A stretch of DNA of 64,000 nucleotides from Mangifera indica. Taxonomy: Eukaryota > Streptophyta > Magnoliopsida > Sapindales > Anacardiaceae. The position numbers were made by a program, and so were the translations under genes. Where the stretch lies: positions 19,117,584 through 19,181,583 of the forward strand of contig NC_058139.1 of assembly GCF_011075055.1 (NCBI RefSeq), read 5' to 3'. This document shows positions 61,962 through 64,000 of this stretch, piece by piece. The notes beneath the pieces were generated by a model that saw nothing but the letters and a program-made list of their open reading frames with translations, made no database searches and was not told the DNA's origin. Within the stretch, counting starts at the first letter, position 1. Each line of letters begins with the position of its first letter.

Positions 61962-63142
61962 CTACTATTCATAGTGGATTTGGGATGACCGGATAAAGTC
62001 ATGGATGTAAACTGTATTTATAGCAGCACCATGTAAAAATGTTATATCCCTGTACATTTCAACTTGTTTTGTTGGCTTGATTTTATCTCAAAATCTTAAT
62101 TTTATTAAAAGATCTCAAAATCAATCACATACCGTTTACCTAAGTGTGGCATTTCAGTTTTATTAAGCAATATTTATAGAAGTGGACTAAATATAAACTA
62201 TGTAAAGGGGATGATTTGATCTAACTAATGATCAAATTAGTTGATTAATGATCAGATCGATTAACTGTTTAAAAATAATATATAAAATATTTTTATATAA
62301 TTTATTATTAAATATATAATTTGACTTATTTAATATTAAAATAAACTTAATTTGATAAATAATATTTATGTTCAAGTTTTTCATAATAAATTTTAAATAA
62401 AGATCAATTTTTTATATACATCAAGTTAAACCTGATTTTACATATGAGCTAATTGATTTAGTTAATAGTTGGTAGTTCAACCAGTCAAATTTATCGATCT
62501 GGTTCAGTTTTTAAAATTATGTTATTAACTATATTTCATCGACCAACCATGGTTGTGAGAATCGGACCATAGTTGGAACAGCAGTTTAACATTGGTTCTC
62601 GGTTTAAGATAGTTCTAAACTAATCAGGTTCAATGAATCATATATAATAAATTTTTTAAAAAAAAATTGTAAAACCTAATTCATTCGACTGTGCATCTTC
62701 GGCCTAAACCAAACGCACCCAGCCAACCAAAAAACTTACAGAATTTGACGATATACAACTGTTCTCGATGTTTGTGTCGTTCAGCCCAAGATTGTATCTT
62801 CAAATTCTGCTCTTTCTGCCCAAAGTTTACTGTAGATATCGGTGCTTCTTCATCAACTCCACTGCTATGGTCAAGTTTCTCTTCAAACTCATTATGTTGA
62901 CTCTCATTTTTTAATATTGTAGAGTCAAAAATCTTGGGGGAAGGATGGTTTTCCCAACTTCCCAAGCAATATTATTATATAATATATTATTTATAATATA
63001 TTACAATATTATTGTATCATATATTATTTTGGCATTTTCAATTTAAGTTGACAGTATAAAATTTAAATTTTATAATCTATTATATAATATACTATAGTAT
63101 TCCCAACCCATAATTTGTGTTTTGTTCAATCTGTTCTTGTGT
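61962..63142. other. Unit 3 block A continued
   Basis: Matches 36710-37780. On the minus strand, 62690-62950 is an open frame (STILKNESQHNEFEEKL, then VNFGQKEQNLKIQSWAE) also open in unit 1. It is not recognised. Confidence 0.5.
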
Positions 63143-63765
63143 TTTGTTTAATGTAATAAGTTTGATTTTTGTTTTGATTTGTGTTGTAATAGTTATATTA
63201 TATAATTAATTTGTAATAGTATTTTAACAGGTGTTTTATAGGGTTTTAATTGATTTCGTCTTCCCCAACAAAACTCTTCGTCTTTCACGACTTTTTCAAC
63301 ATAGATCAGACTTTCAAATGGGAGGAGAGAGACTGTCGGAGGAAGAGTAAGCTTTGGGAGAGAGAGGTCACTAGCAATAGCACCGGAGATGACGTCGGAG
63401 ATCTGGAAACGAAACTTTAAGGGGAAACTGTCATTTTTTAAAACTTATGCTAGGGGAAACATTTAGTTTTTAAAGTTCAAGAGGCAAAAAGAGATTATAT
63501 TTTAGTTTATTTTTAATATTATAGATAAAATAACGATTTTACCCTTACTACTGTTAATTTTAACTGCGCATAAATGGATATTTGAGATTATCAAAGTTAA
63601 ACGGGGGAAACTTGCAAATACAACATACCTTGGGTGGGAAATAGTCCTTTGGCCTTTGTTTAATATAGTAAGTTTGATTTTTGTTTTGATTTGTGTTGTA
63701 ATAGTTATATTGTATAATTAATTTGTAATAGTATTTTAACAAGTGTTTCATAGAGTTTTAATTGA
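63143..63765. mobile_element. One-armed GGCCAAAGGA element between 111-bp repeats
   Basis: 63254-63654 ends CCTTGGGTGGGAAATAGTCC then TTTGGCC, the terminus of the family at 39926 and 51868, but has no matching left end. On both sides lies the same 111-bp sequence (63143-63253 and 63655-63765), starting TTTGTTTAAT and ending TTTTAATTGA, with few differences. Confidence 0.7.
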
Positions 63766-64000
63766 AAATTATACATAGATTAAAATTTAGTGTGTAAAGA
63801 ATATATAATCAGATGTAATTATTTTAAGTTTTTACAAAAACCTAAAATTCAAGTTGGACCGACAAGTTAAAACTATCCGATCGATTTAATCAATTCAATT
63901 AAAAGCAATACTCAAAACGATTCATGCTTTGCTTTGGTTCTTGAAACCTTGGATAAAACATTAGAAATACTCTATTAAAACTAGAATAGCCATACAAAAA
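63766..64000. other. Unit 3 continues to window edge
   Basis: Matches 49180-49420 of unit 2, including GATTCATGCTTTGCTTTG and CTTGAAACCTTGGATA. No gene. Confidence 0.65.

Larger units (their letters stand above)
60040..64000. repeat. Segmental duplication, unit 3 (cut by window end)
   Basis: Begins a few bases after the truncated cullin exon. 60040-60960 matches 26370-27912 and 36620-36690. 61970-63190 matches 36710-37790, and 63770-63990 matches 49180-49420. It is uninterrupted where unit 1 has the copia element (about 60908-60935). Confidence 0.85.

Noticed and set aside
1..64000. tRNA, rRNA and organelle-derived insertions
   Set aside because: I looked for cloverleaf boxes and rRNA-like or plastid-gene text and saw none, apart from the SINE boxes near 21140-21200; a covariance-model scan would be decisive.

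Overview
This is a strongly A+T-rich nuclear segment from a flowering plant, most likely a core eudicot. The evidence is split genes with GT-AG introns, a plant-type NF-YB subunit, a plant SANT/ELM2-type repressor gene, plant-style CUL1 exons, a BAHD acyltransferase relic, a Ty1/copia element primed like tRNA-iMet elements, and many MITE and fold-back elements. I cannot name the species.

Layout. 1-4,000: spacer with a TAA-flanked MITE (404-895), then a small three-exon gene or gene relic on the minus strand (2073-3215, perhaps related to complex I assembly factor NDUFAF4) whose conserved frame is broken by a 345-bp insert between TGCTA repeats. 4,577-8,566: a SANT/ELM2-like gene on the minus strand with two coding exons and a 1.1-kb intron in the 5' UTR. 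8,976-10,774: four copies of one MITE family in alternating orientation. 13,384-15,200: a broken BAHD acyltransferase. 15,984-17,585: a fold-back transposon with minisatellite arms. 22,645-23,118: an intact NF-YB5-type gene. The NF-YB5 and SANT genes are the ordinary conserved genes here; as I recall, their Arabidopsis counterparts are also neighbours (At2g47810, At2g47820).

26,370-64,000: a tandem segmental duplication. Unit 1 (about 26,370-47,190) carries a decayed 8.7-kb copia element and a truncated CUL1-like gene. Unit 2 (about 49,030-60,035) carries a second truncated CUL1-like gene. Unit 3 starts directly after it and runs off the window edge. A PP2C C-terminal fragment lies between units 1 and 2. 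Comparing units gives empty sites that date several insertions: two fold-back elements entered before the duplication, while the copia element and one fold-back element are found only in unit 1.

Most notable observation. Both CUL1-like copies keep an open spliced frame through ten coding exons (about 388 and 381 residues), encoding only the N-terminal SKP1/F-box-binding cullin-repeat half. The RBX1-binding and neddylation half is absent. Both copies share a lost exon and a +1 shift in the last exon, so the N-terminal-only form predates the duplication. Copy 2 keeps a TATA-like box, a leader exon and canonical splice sites; copy 1 has lost its leader and has a GC donor. Whether either is expressed or acts on SCF ligases is inference. 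The rest is repeats and spacer.
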